5,957 bases of DNA, taken from NCBI GenBank assembly GCA_946410375.1, contig CAMKAB010000058.1, positions 1 to 5,957 on the forward strand. The letters are read 5' to 3'. The DNA comes from an uncultured Spirochaetaceae bacterium (GTDB lineage: Bacteria; Spirochaetota; Spirochaetia; Sphaerochaetales; Sphaerochaetaceae). The notes below the pieces were generated by a model. The model was not told where the DNA came from. It did not search any database and saw nothing but the letters and a program-made list of their open reading frames with translations. The translations under genes and the position numbers were made by a program. Below, piece after piece: positions 1 to 5,930 of this stretch (the stretch's first letter is position 1; every line of letters starts with the position of its first letter).

Positions 1-1151
1 TCGGGGAAAAAAGAGATTATTATGAAGTTTTGGGTGTTGCGAAGAATGCAACTCAGGAAGAGATAAAAAAGGCATACAGGAAGCTCGCCATTGCCAACCA
101 TCCGGATAAAAATCCCGGCGACAAGGCGGCGGAAGAGCGTTTTAAAGAAGCCACGGAGGCGTACGAGGTTCTGGGAGACGAGGCGAAACGCCGAAATTAC
201 GATACGTTCGGTTTTGCGGGAGTTGAAGGACAGAACAGCGGATACAGCCGGGCCTACACCGATTTCAGCGATCTTTTCTCAGGCGGAGGATTCGGAAGCA
301 TTTTTGAGGATCTCTTCGGAGGGGGATTTTCAAGAGGCGGTTTTTCTTCGGGCTTCGGAGGTTTCGGCGGAAAAAACAGACGGGAAGCCACAGGTCAGAG
401 TATCAGGGTGAACACGACAGTTGAGCTTGAGCAGATTGCGAAGGATTATACTCAGGAAGTAACATATAACCATGAAGTCGAGTGCGAGGCGTGCCACGGA
501 ACGGGCGGAAAGGACGGGAAATCTTCCAGAAAAACATGTCCTGTTTGCGGCGGAAGCGGACAAATTCAGCAGGGCGCGTCGTTTTTCTCTATCACGCGAA
601 CCTGTTCGAAGTGCGGAGGAACGGGTACGATTATTGAAAATCCGTGTCCTTCCTGCGGCGGCTCCGGAACGGTTAAGAAAAAACAGATTATCAAGGTTAA
701 AATTCCTGCGGGTATTGAGAGCGGAATGGATATCATTATTCCGAAGATGGGAAACGCCGGTCCGAACGGTGCGACTCCGGGAGATCTCTATTTGCGCGTT
801 TTGGTGAAGCGGAATAAGCACTTTATCAGAGAAGGTGCGGATTTATATATGCAGATTCCGATTTCCGTAACTCAGGCGTCGCTCGGATTGGATATAGAGG
901 TGCAGACGCTTACCGGTCAGCTTACCAAGGTGACAATACCTGCGGGTATAAGCTCGGGCAAGATGGTTCGGGTAAAGGGGCAGGGGTTGCCTCATTACAA
1001 GAGCTCTTCCATGGGGGATCTTTATATTAAGTTCAGGGTGGAAACTCCGAAGCGTCTCAGTGTTGAGGCGCGGCGTCTCATGCAGGCGCTTAGCAAGGAA
1101 ATGGGAGAGGTCACTATGCCGAAGCCTGAAGTATTCAGCGATGAGGAGTAG
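1..1151 (+). CDS. dnaJ: Chaperone protein DnaJ (Hsp40), 5'-partial
   Basis: DnaJ is the cytosolic co-chaperone that delivers unfolded proteins to DnaK and stimulates its ATPase. The reading frame is open from base 3, and the visible protein (382 residues) begins GEKRDYYEVLGV, the canonical DnaJ N-terminus, so only a few residues and the start codon lie outside. The TTG at 30 is the Leu codon of YEVLGV, not a start. Domain order is complete: J-domain with the HPD motif at 99-107; a Gly/Phe-rich linker at about 205-380 with FSDLF and FEDLF segments; a zinc-finger region with four CxxCxGxG repeats at 483-506 (CEACHGTG), 537-560 (CPVCGGSG), 603-626 (CSKCGGTG) and 645-668 (CPSCGGSG); then the C-terminal substrate-binding and dimerisation domains. 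All eight cysteines are present, making this a type I (class A) DnaJ of normal length. It is followed after 3 nt by rlmB. A dnaK or grpE gene could lie upstream, outside the window. Confidence 0.97.
   Translation, partial: GEKRDYYEVLGVAKNATQEEIKKAYRKLAIANHPDKNPGDKAAEERFKEATEAYEVLGDEAKRRNYDTFGFAGVEGQNSGYSRAYTDFSDLFSGGGFGSIFEDLFGGGFSRGGFSSGFGGFGGKNRREATGQSIRVNTTVELEQIAKDYTQEVTYNHEVECEACHGTGGKDGKSSRKTCPVCGGSGQIQQGASFFSITRTCSKCGGTGTIIENPCPSCGGSGTVKKKQIIKVKIPAGIESGMDIIIPKMGNAGPNGATPGDLYLRVLVKRNKHFIREGADLYMQIPISVTQASLGLDIEVQTLTGQLTKVTIPAGISSGKMVRVKGQGLPHYKSSSMGDLYIKFRVETPKRLSVEARRLMQALSKEMGEVTMPKPEVFSDEE
1143..1148 (+). promoter_or_regulatory. Shine-Dalgarno of rlmB inside the end of dnaJ
   Basis: GAGGAG sits in the last codons of dnaJ, six bases before the ATG at 1155, with the dnaJ TAG stop in between. 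This fixes the rlmB start. Ribosomes ending dnaJ stop directly over the rlmB initiation region, so translational coupling is likely (inference). Confidence 0.8.
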
Positions 1152-1154
1152 CAT

Positions 1155-1901
1155 ATGGGAGAGAAAATCACCGGTACGCACGCAATAGAAGAGGCGCTGA
1201 AGAATGCGTCGATGGGGTCTACTCTTTACCTTTTACGGGGCGACAGGAGGAATGCTCCTCTGGAAAAATTGGCTTTGCAAACGGGAAAGACGGCGATTAA
1301 GAAGCTGTCTCAACTCGAATTCGACAAGGTGGCTAAGGGTGCGGAAAACCGCGGAGCGGTGTTTGATACGGGACGCAGGGTAAAGGACAGCCGTGTGAAT
1401 CCCGATATTTCCGTGGAGGATTTTTGCGCTTCTCTGAAAAACGGGGAGGGCGCCCTGGTGCTTTGTCTTGATTCTATCACCGATCCGCATAATCTCGGAG
1501 CGATCCTTCGGAGCGCGGACCAGTTCTCGGCTACTCTCGTTATTGTTCCTAAGAACAACAGCGTACACGCCACCGAGGTGGTGCACAGGGTGTCTTCCGG
1601 TGCGGCGAGTTACGTGAAAATGAGCACTGTTACAAATCTTTCGCGCGCTTTGGATACGTTGAAAGATAACGGATTTTGGGTGTACGGGGCTGATATGGCA
1701 GGAGAAGAGAGCTATTCTGCGGAGTTTTCTCAAAGGAGCGTTATCGTTATGGGTAGCGAAGGAAGCGGAATGAGAAGTCTTGTCAGGGCAAAGTGCGATA
1801 AGATTGTTTCAATCCCGATGTCCGGTCATATAGATTCTTTGAATGTGAGCGTGGCGGCGGGAATTTTGATGTACGAATACCGGCGGACGTTTAGGAACTG
1901 A
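1155..1901 (+). CDS. rlmB: 23S rRNA (guanosine-2'-O-)-methyltransferase RlmB-like (SpoU/TrmH family)
   Basis: This 248-residue protein is a SpoU/TrmH-family (SPOUT) RNA 2'-O-methyltransferase. RlmB methylates the ribose of G2251 (E. coli numbering) in the peptidyl-transferase P loop of 23S rRNA using S-adenosylmethionine. Residues from about 4 carry the small N-terminal RNA-binding domain signature GTHAIEEAL. The catalytic domain from about residue 103 has the three family motifs: motif 1 with N113, G115 and R119 (NLGAILRSA), motif 2 GSEGSGMR at 200-207, and motif 3 beginning IPMSGHIDSLNVSVA at 220, the part that forms the trefoil-knot cofactor site. The length fits the RlmB/YacO subgroup. 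The ATG is supported by GAGGAG six bases upstream. It lies 3 nt after dnaJ and is probably in one operon with it. Family membership is secure; the exact target (RlmB versus another SpoU enzyme such as TrmH) is inferred from the N-terminal GxHAIxEAL signature. Confidence 0.9.
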   Translation: MGEKITGTHAIEEALKNASMGSTLYLLRGDRRNAPLEKLALQTGKTAIKKLSQLEFDKVAKGAENRGAVFDTGRRVKDSRVNPDISVEDFCASLKNGEGALVLCLDSITDPHNLGAILRSADQFSATLVIVPKNNSVHATEVVHRVSSGAASYVKMSTVTNLSRALDTLKDNGFWVYGADMAGEESYSAEFSQRSVIVMGSEGSGMRSLVRAKCDKIVSIPMSGHIDSLNVSVAAGILMYEYRRTFRN

Positions 1902-2104
1902 TTGGAGAGATTCTTCGAGTTCGGTCGCGGACATTTGGAAATTGATTCGAATAGTTCTCCGAGGGCGGATTCCGGCGGAGGCTTTGGAGTCGATACAGGT
2001 GTTTTGGATGAAGCGTTTTTGCGTGGGTTCGGGAGTCGATTCCGGGTTTTAGAAATATTTCGGCGAATCGGAAGTCTTTCCTGAGTTTTCGCGGAATGTA
2101 CCGC

Positions 2105-2121
2105 CGGATTCTCAGAATCCG
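2105..2121 (+). repeat. Perfect 7-bp inverted repeat (hairpin)
   Basis: CGGATTC at 2105-2111 and GAATCCG at 2115-2121 are perfect reverse complements separated by TCA. No U-run follows, so it is not an intrinsic terminator. It lies about 90 nt before the acyltransferase start and overlaps one arm of a second possible stem (2101-2107 with 2144-2150). Confidence 0.6.
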
Positions 2122-2203
2122 ATTCATGCGATGGGAGGAGATGCCGGCGGATGATTTGAAATGTTTTTTGTGCAAAAGAGGGAAGAAAAGCGGGAAAACG
2201 GGT

Positions 2204-2209
2204 GAGGAG
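2204..2209 (+). promoter_or_regulatory. Shine-Dalgarno of the acyltransferase gene, unusually close
   Basis: GAGGAG ends only two bases before the ATG at 2212, closer than the usual 5-9 nt. An in-frame TGA at 2203-2205 rules out any earlier start, and the next in-frame candidate (GTG 2248) has no better site, so ATG 2212 stands. The tight spacing may lower initiation. Confidence 0.65.
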
Positions 2210-2211
2210 TT

Positions 2212-3228
2212 ATGAAAAAAAAGACGTATTGCGAGCGCCTTGAAGAGGTGAAAATAAAAATTAACAGCGGAGTGATTAAGCCTTTTGAACCTGAAATACC
2301 GGAAGAACTCAGGGATTCGCTTTCCGCATTGCTGAAATCGGAAGAGGCGGAAATCGACCGCTCGAACATTCCTCCGTATCACCCCATTGATTTAAGAGAG
2401 CTGGCATCGCATTTCGCACCGAAGGTTAAGCCTTTCATACCCGGTTTTGTGTATAATCACTACAATAAACTCCTTCATTTGGATGATTTCAATCCGGTTT
2501 TTGATACGCTCCACGGCGGAACAGGACAGAATTTCCTGACATCGGTGAAGAACTATTTGGACCTGCATCTGCTTTTGGACGGTCCCGGAGCGGAGGAGAT
2601 GAAAAAGCTCACCGATAAGCCGGTTATGTTTGCCTCAAACCATCCGTACGGCGGACCTGAGGGAATCCTTGTTTTCGAGTATCTCCACAGGCTTTTCCCG
2701 AGGGGAAGGATTCTCGTGCAGTCGTTTTTGAAGTTTATCCGTCCGTTTTCCGAGGTTTGCGTTTACAATAAAAAGGATATAGATTCGCTGAATAAGGCGG
2801 CGGATGAGAGAAGACCGCTTTATTATTATCCTGCGGGGTATTGTTCGAGACGTCTGAAAAGCGGCGAAGTCTTTGATTACGATTGGAAAAGCTCGTTTGT
2901 CCGCATAGCGAAGAAGAACAATATGCCGATTATCATAATGTATGTGCACGGGCAGCTTTCAAAACGCACGCTTCGTCTTACGAGTTTGAGAACCGCATTG
3001 GGAATCAAGTTTTCCATTGAGTCCATGTATTTGCCGGAAGAGGTGTTTCGAACCGAAGGGCAAACGATTCGCGTAACCTGTTCTCGGGTGATTGATCCGG
3101 CGGTTCTGACTGATGATGTGGAGCCGAGAGAGTGGGCTGCAAGGCTCCGTGAGTACTGCCATACGCTGAAAACGGATCCTGAGGCTGTCTTTGATCCGAA
3201 AAAACCGGCTACTCTCCCCGTGCGGTAA
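2212..3228 (+). CDS. PlsC-like lysophospholipid/glycerol acyltransferase family protein
   Basis: This 338-residue protein resembles the divergent PlsC/LPLAT branch best known from Bacteroidetes, annotated as 1-acylglycerol-3-phosphate acyltransferase or hemolysin-type acyltransferase. These enzymes move an acyl chain from acyl-ACP or acyl-CoA to a lysolipid or aminolipid acceptor at the inner face of the membrane. The catalytic box is NHPYGGPEG at residues 143-151, with H144 as the presumed general base. The second region, SFLKFIRPFSEVCVYNKKD, begins near residue 170, and the acceptor-binding box is YPAGYCSRR at 206-214, in place of the classical FPEGxxS. Residues 1-125 form a charged N-terminal extension with no motif I recognise; I see no signal peptide or clear transmembrane helix. 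The acidic residue of the box is Glu150 rather than Asp. The gene appears to be a single unit between two gaps. The acceptor cannot be told from sequence: phosphatidic acid synthesis, or an ornithine/glycine-lipid O-acyltransferase role, are both possible. Confidence 0.75.
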   Translation: MKKKTYCERLEEVKIKINSGVIKPFEPEIPEELRDSLSALLKSEEAEIDRSNIPPYHPIDLRELASHFAPKVKPFIPGFVYNHYNKLLHLDDFNPVFDTLHGGTGQNFLTSVKNYLDLHLLLDGPGAEEMKKLTDKPVMFASNHPYGGPEGILVFEYLHRLFPRGRILVQSFLKFIRPFSEVCVYNKKDIDSLNKAADERRPLYYYPAGYCSRRLKSGEVFDYDWKSSFVRIAKKNNMPIIIMYVHGQLSKRTLRLTSLRTALGIKFSIESMYLPEEVFRTEGQTIRVTCSRVIDPAVLTDDVEPREWAARLREYCHTLKTDPEAVFDPKKPATLPVR

Positions 3229-3279
3229 ACGTCCTTTGAAACGATTTGCCGCCGGTATTGTTTTTAAATTGTTCAACAT

Positions 3280-3284
3280 GGAGG
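3280..3284 (+). promoter_or_regulatory. Strong Shine-Dalgarno before a small ORF
   Basis: GGAGG lies seven bases before the ATG at 3292, the best-placed ribosome-binding site in the window and the main reason to take the 26-codon ORF seriously. Its 3' half can pair with GTCCT at 3231-3235. Confidence 0.55.
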
Positions 3285-3291
3285 ACGCCTT

Positions 3292-3372
3292 ATGAAAAAC
3301 GAACGAACCGCCTCGCGGAAAACCGACTCGGGTGATAAATTCCCTATCTTCATTGTAGATAATTTGCGGTAA
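3292..3372 (+). CDS. Possible 26-residue small protein or leader peptide
   Basis: A 26-codon frame starts with ATG at 3292 and ends with TAA at 3370-3372. The peptide begins MKNERTASRKTDSGDK, a strongly charged hydrophilic half, and ends FPIFIVDNLR, a short hydrophobic stretch with a charged tail. I recognise no family. It is neither an obvious signal or membrane peptide nor an attenuation leader with a run of one amino acid. Support is the GGAGG seven bases upstream. A five-codon ATG frame at 3278-3295 overlaps its start as ATGA. The end of the ORF overlaps the likely pfp promoter, so it would have to be read from a transcript starting further upstream, such as acyltransferase read-through. 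It could be a real small protein, a remnant of a gene start, or chance. Confidence 0.35.
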   Translation: MKNERTASRKTDSGDKFPIFIVDNLR

Positions 3373-3384
3373 ATACCTTATAAT
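3353..3384 (+). promoter_or_regulatory. Probable sigma-70 promoter of pfp
   Basis: A perfect TATAAT -10 hexamer lies at 3379-3384 in a locally AT-rich stretch, about 100 nt before the pfp start. The -35 is weak: TTGTAG at 3353-3358 leaves a 20-bp spacer, while a 17-bp spacer would use TAGATA at 3356-3361. There is no TGn extension. Transcription would begin near 3391 and give a leader of roughly 95 nt. This implies that pfp is transcribed independently of the acyltransferase. Confidence 0.6.
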
Positions 3385-3398
3385 GTGTGAATAATAAA

Positions 3399-3463
3399 AA
3401 AAGATACTTTTAAAATTATTTCTCGCAGAGATTTTGCGCTTTCCGACTTTAAAAGTTTCTTTT
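3399..3463 (+). repeat. Long imperfect inverted repeat in the pfp leader
   Basis: Bases 3399-3414 (AAAAGATACTTTTAAA) and 3448-3463 (TTTAAAAGTTTCTTTT) pair at 15 of 16 positions with one T-T mismatch and a 33-nt loop. The loop holds a small TCTC-GCA-GAGA palindrome at 3421-3431. The stem is almost all A-U. The CTTTTAAAA element recurs directly at 3407-3415 and 3459-3467, so alternative pairings exist. The stem ends 12 nt before the pfp Shine-Dalgarno and leaves it exposed. Confidence 0.55.
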
Positions 3464-3475
3464 AAAAATCTTTTC

Positions 3476-3482
3476 AGGGGGA
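3476..3482 (+). promoter_or_regulatory. Shine-Dalgarno of pfp
   Basis: AGGGGGA, four bases before the ATG at 3487, is a purine-rich near-consensus site. It supports the chosen start, which also gives an N-terminus (MQVSALQKARYAYQPKLP) of the kind seen in long PFPs. Confidence 0.7.
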
Positions 3483-3486
3483 TATT

Positions 3487-5154
3487 ATGCAGGTTTCAGC
3501 ACTTCAGAAAGCAAGATACGCTTATCAGCCGAAATTACCGCTTATCTTAAGAGGTAACATTTCGGATATTGAGGCGAAAAAAGGCGAGGCGACTCAGTCC
3601 GAGGCCGATCAGGCGGAAATCAGGAAATTATTCGCGAACACATACGGAATGCCGATTGTGTCTTTTGTAAAAGGAAGCAATTCTATTTCTTCAAAGAAAT
3701 TAAACGTCGGTGTGATTCTTTCCGGAGGTCAGGCTCCCGGCGGACATAACGTTATTTGCGGGCTATACGATGCGTTGAAGAAAGCGAATAAAGAGAATGT
3801 TTTATACGGTTTCTGCGGCGGCCCGTCAGGCATTATCGAAGATAAATACATCGTCTTGAACGATGATATCATAAACGAGTATAGAAACACCGGCGGATTC
3901 GACATGATTCAGAGCGGCAGAACAAAGCTGGAAACAGAAGAGCAGTTCAAAATCTGTACGGAGAATTGTCATAAGCACGGTATTAACGCAATCGTTATTA
4001 TCGGCGGAGATGATTCGAACACTAACGCCGCCGTACTTGCCGAGTATTTTAAAGCGCAGGGCGAGGATATCTGCGTTGTCGGGTGTCCGAAAACAATAGA
4101 CGGCGACCTGAAAAACAAGTGCATTGAGACGTCTTTCGGTTTCGACACCGCTTGTAAGACGTATTCCGAGCTTATCGGAAATATCGAGCGGGATGCGAAC
4201 AGCGCAAGAAAGTACTGGCATTTTGTGCGTCTTATGGGACGAAGCGCGTCTCATATCGCTCTTGAATGCGCAATAGAAACCAGACCGAACATCTGCCTTG
4301 TGGGAGAAGAGGTTGAAGCGAAAAACCAGAGCATAGAGGACATTACGAACTACATCGCAAGAGTTGTGGCATCCCGCGCGGCTCATGGCGATAACTACGG
4401 CGTGTGTCTTGTTCCTGAGGGTTTGATTGAGTTTATTCCGTCCGTAAAGGTTCTTATTCGCGAGATTAACGACCTTATTGCGGAGAAGGCGGACGAGTTC
4501 AATACTTTGAAGACCACGGAGTCCAAGATCGCTTATATTGAAAGCCTGCTTTCCGACGGGTCGAAGAAGGTGTTTAACAGCCTGCCGGCTCAGATCGAAG
4601 CTCAGCTCCTTTTGGATAGAGACCCTCACGGAAATGTCCAGGTAAGTTTGATTGAAACGGAGAAACTCCTTATTGAAACGGTTAAGAAACGCCTTGCGCA
4701 GATGAAGGCGAATGGTGAATACTCGGGAAAATTCAATGCCCAGAACCATTTCTTCGGATATGAGGGAAGGTGCGCGTTCCCGTCTAACTTTGATGCGGAC
4801 TACTGCTACAGTCTCGGCTATAATGCGTGTCTTTTGATTTCAAACGGGCTCACCGGGTATCTTTCAAGCATCACAAATCTGTCCGAACCTGCGGATAAGT
4901 GGAATGCAGGCGGTATTCCTATCACCATGATGATGAATATGGAACAGCGTAACGGTCGTATGAAGCCTGTTATCAAAAAAGCTCTTGTCGAGCTGTCTGG
5001 CGCTCCTTTCAAGTTCTTTGAGAAGAACAGGGAGGATTGGGCGTTGAATACGCGCTATATGTTCCCGGGTGCGATTCAGTACTTCGGACCTGAAGAAGTC
5101 TGCGGGCAAACGACGAAAACCCTTTCTTTGGAACAGGGAAAGAGTATCTGCTGA
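3487..5154 (+). CDS. pfp: Pyrophosphate--fructose 6-phosphate 1-phosphotransferase (long PFP)
   Basis: PFP reversibly phosphorylates fructose 6-phosphate to fructose 1,6-bisphosphate with pyrophosphate instead of ATP, serving both glycolysis and gluconeogenesis in the cytosol. At 555 residues it matches the long PFP clade of spirochaetes, chlamydiae and plant beta subunits rather than the roughly 320-residue bacterial ATP-PFK. Visible motifs: phosphate-binding GVILSGGQAPGGHN at 75-88; GGDDSN at 173-178, where Asp176 replaces the Gly of ATP enzymes and blocks the ATP alpha-phosphate site; PKTIDGDL at 201-208, with the PPi-enzyme Lys202 and catalytic Asp205; substrate motifs MGRSASH at 250-256 and PEG at 310-312; and GYEGR at 424-428. 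The helical insertion typical of long PFPs lies roughly between 320 and 410. All key residues are intact. It has its own probable promoter and structured leader. PPi specificity is a firm prediction from Asp176 and Lys202. Confidence 0.95.
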   Translation: MQVSALQKARYAYQPKLPLILRGNISDIEAKKGEATQSEADQAEIRKLFANTYGMPIVSFVKGSNSISSKKLNVGVILSGGQAPGGHNVICGLYDALKKANKENVLYGFCGGPSGIIEDKYIVLNDDIINEYRNTGGFDMIQSGRTKLETEEQFKICTENCHKHGINAIVIIGGDDSNTNAAVLAEYFKAQGEDICVVGCPKTIDGDLKNKCIETSFGFDTACKTYSELIGNIERDANSARKYWHFVRLMGRSASHIALECAIETRPNICLVGEEVEAKNQSIEDITNYIARVVASRAAHGDNYGVCLVPEGLIEFIPSVKVLIREINDLIAEKADEFNTLKTTESKIAYIESLLSDGSKKVFNSLPAQIEAQLLLDRDPHGNVQVSLIETEKLLIETVKKRLAQMKANGEYSGKFNAQNHFFGYEGRCAFPSNFDADYCYSLGYNACLLISNGLTGYLSSITNLSEPADKWNAGGIPITMMMNMEQRNGRMKPVIKKALVELSGAPFKFFEKNREDWALNTRYMFPGAIQYFGPEEVCGQTTKTLSLEQGKSIC

Positions 5155-5232
5155 GATTTCCAATTCTGATTTCAGGTTTGAAATGGTTTTGTTACGAATT
5201 ACGCAACTGATGTGAGGACGGGGTACGACGTT

Positions 5233-5817
5233 ATGGATTTTGTGATGTTTATTGACGCTGACTCCGTGCCTCAGAATTTGCGAAGCATTATTTTAAGGGC
5301 GGCTGTGCGTACGGGTGCGGCTGCCTTTTTTGTGTCCGACAGGATTTTGAAGGATGTTGAAGAGTTCATTTCGGAGGATACGCACAATAAGAGGGTTCAG
5401 GCAAAGAGCGAAGCGGAAGGAATGTATTCCGATGATGAATTGAAAACCGTTTTAAAACGAGTTAAATCGCGGATTTCATCAGTTGTGGTGCCTGTGGGGG
5501 CGAATAGCGCAGATGATTACATTGCGGAAAAAGCGGCATTGCGTGTCAGATCTGATCCGGGGGCGGCTGTTTTGTGCATAACGCACGATATTCCGCTTGC
5601 AAGTCGGCTTTTGGAGGCGGGTTGCACAGTTATTGACGACAGGGGCGGGGAATACACCGAAGACACGATTAAAACGCGGCTGATGGCGCGGAGCGTGAAT
5701 GCGGAACTTCGTTCGTGGGGTGTTTTCGCTGATGTTCAGAAAAAGCGGAAACAGAGCGATGTAAAGGCGTTTTCCGATATGCTGGACAAGGTGATAACGC
5801 GGATTTTGAGGGATTGA
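5233..5817 (+). CDS. UPF0178 (DUF188) family protein, YaiI/YqxD-like
   Basis: The protein (194 residues from this start) matches the YaiI/YqxD family: an N-terminal beta strand ending in DAD (residues 8-10) and SVP, the GANSADDYIAEKA block at 89-101, THDIPLASRLLEAG at 117-130, and RGGEYT at 137-142, followed by a helical C-terminus. From memory, fold comparisons place this family near PIN-like nucleases, whose acidic sites the D8/D10, D94/D95 and D119 residues would fit; no biochemical function is established. Family members are usually about 150 residues. The excess here is a charged Lys/Glu-rich insertion at about residues 38-80. Start choice: the frame is open from GTG 5212, but that codon has no ribosome-binding site. 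ATG 5233 lies after the purine-rich GAGGACGGGG (5214-5223) and was chosen; ATG 5245, giving MFIDADSVP, is a plausible alternative. It lies 78 nt after pfp and may be co-transcribed with it. Confidence 0.8.
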   Translation: MDFVMFIDADSVPQNLRSIILRAAVRTGAAAFFVSDRILKDVEEFISEDTHNKRVQAKSEAEGMYSDDELKTVLKRVKSRISSVVVPVGANSADDYIAEKAALRVRSDPGAAVLCITHDIPLASRLLEAGCTVIDDRGGEYTEDTIKTRLMARSVNAELRSWGVFADVQKKRKQSDVKAFSDMLDKVITRILRD

Positions 5818-5861
5818 AAGGGAATTCCTGGGCGTATGTTCTGTATCGGCAGAGGTTTTTT

Positions 5862-5870
5862 TGTTATGAT
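5862..5870 (+). promoter_or_regulatory. Extended -10 promoter candidate
   Basis: TGTTATGAT matches an extended -10 (TGn then TATGAT at 5865-5870), preceded by a seven-T run. No good -35 is present at 17 bp (TGTATC at 5842-5847), which is acceptable for extended -10 promoters. Transcription would start near 5877 and give a leader of about 55 nt for the gene at 5931. Confidence 0.4.
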
Positions 5871-5918
5871 GGAGTGCGGCGGGAAGTCTTTTCGGACGAA
5901 TACGGCGGGCGGCGGAAC

Positions 5919-5923
5919 GGAGG
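5919..5923 (+). promoter_or_regulatory. Shine-Dalgarno of the last, partial gene
   Basis: GGAGG lies seven bases before the ATG at 5931. A competing ATG at 5926 in another frame is only two bases from the site, so 5931 is preferred. Confidence 0.6.
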
Positions 5924-5930
5924 ATATGGT

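Larger units (their letters stand above)
1902..2211 (+). other. Intergenic region without a convincing gene
   Basis: This gap between rlmB and the acyltransferase is G- and T-rich and C-poor. The frame in phase with the downstream gene is broken by stops at 2050-2052, 2152-2154 and 2203-2205. A 60-codon frame from TTG at 1902 lacks a ribosome-binding site of its own and resembles no family. The 7-mer CCGGCGG occurs at 1972-1978 and 2144-2150, its reverse complement CCGCCGG at 2101-2107, and a compact hairpin lies at 2105-2121. There is no T-tract, so I see no standard terminator, and no clear sigma-70 promoter. It may be a long 5' leader, untranslated operon spacer, or decayed sequence. Confidence 0.6.

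Noticed and set aside
30..32. TTG as the start codon of dnaJ.
   Set aside because: The frame continues upstream to base 3 and encodes the conserved KRDYYEV part of the J-domain, so TTG is an internal Leu codon.
1903..2202. Long reading frame in phase with the acyltransferase, with stretches such as VFPEFSRNVPPDSQNPIHA between 2050 and 2152, as a decayed upstream extension of that gene.
   Set aside because: It has three in-frame stops (2050, 2152, 2203), no start with a ribosome-binding site and no recognisable family. In a G-rich, stop-poor region such runs are expected by chance.
1891..2382. 163-codon open frame on the minus strand across the rlmB-acyltransferase gap.
   Set aside because: It overlaps the real acyltransferase start antisense, and its Arg/His/Phe-heavy composition is typical of a reverse-complement shadow of purine-rich coding DNA.
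3239..3265. AAACGAT/ATTGTTT hairpin as a terminator of the acyltransferase gene.
   Set aside because: The stem has one G-U pair and few G-C pairs, the loop is 11 nt, and most of the T-run is used in the stem. I kept it only as part of a possible alternative fold.
3826..4749. Long minus-strand open frame inside pfp.
   Set aside because: It lies entirely antisense to a well-supported PFP with intact motifs, and its protein has no recognisable features.
5169..5190. Hairpin ATTTCA-GGTT-TGAAAT followed by GGTTTT as a pfp terminator.
   Set aside because: The six-bp stem is AT-rich and the T-tract is short and interrupted, too weak to call an intrinsic terminator.
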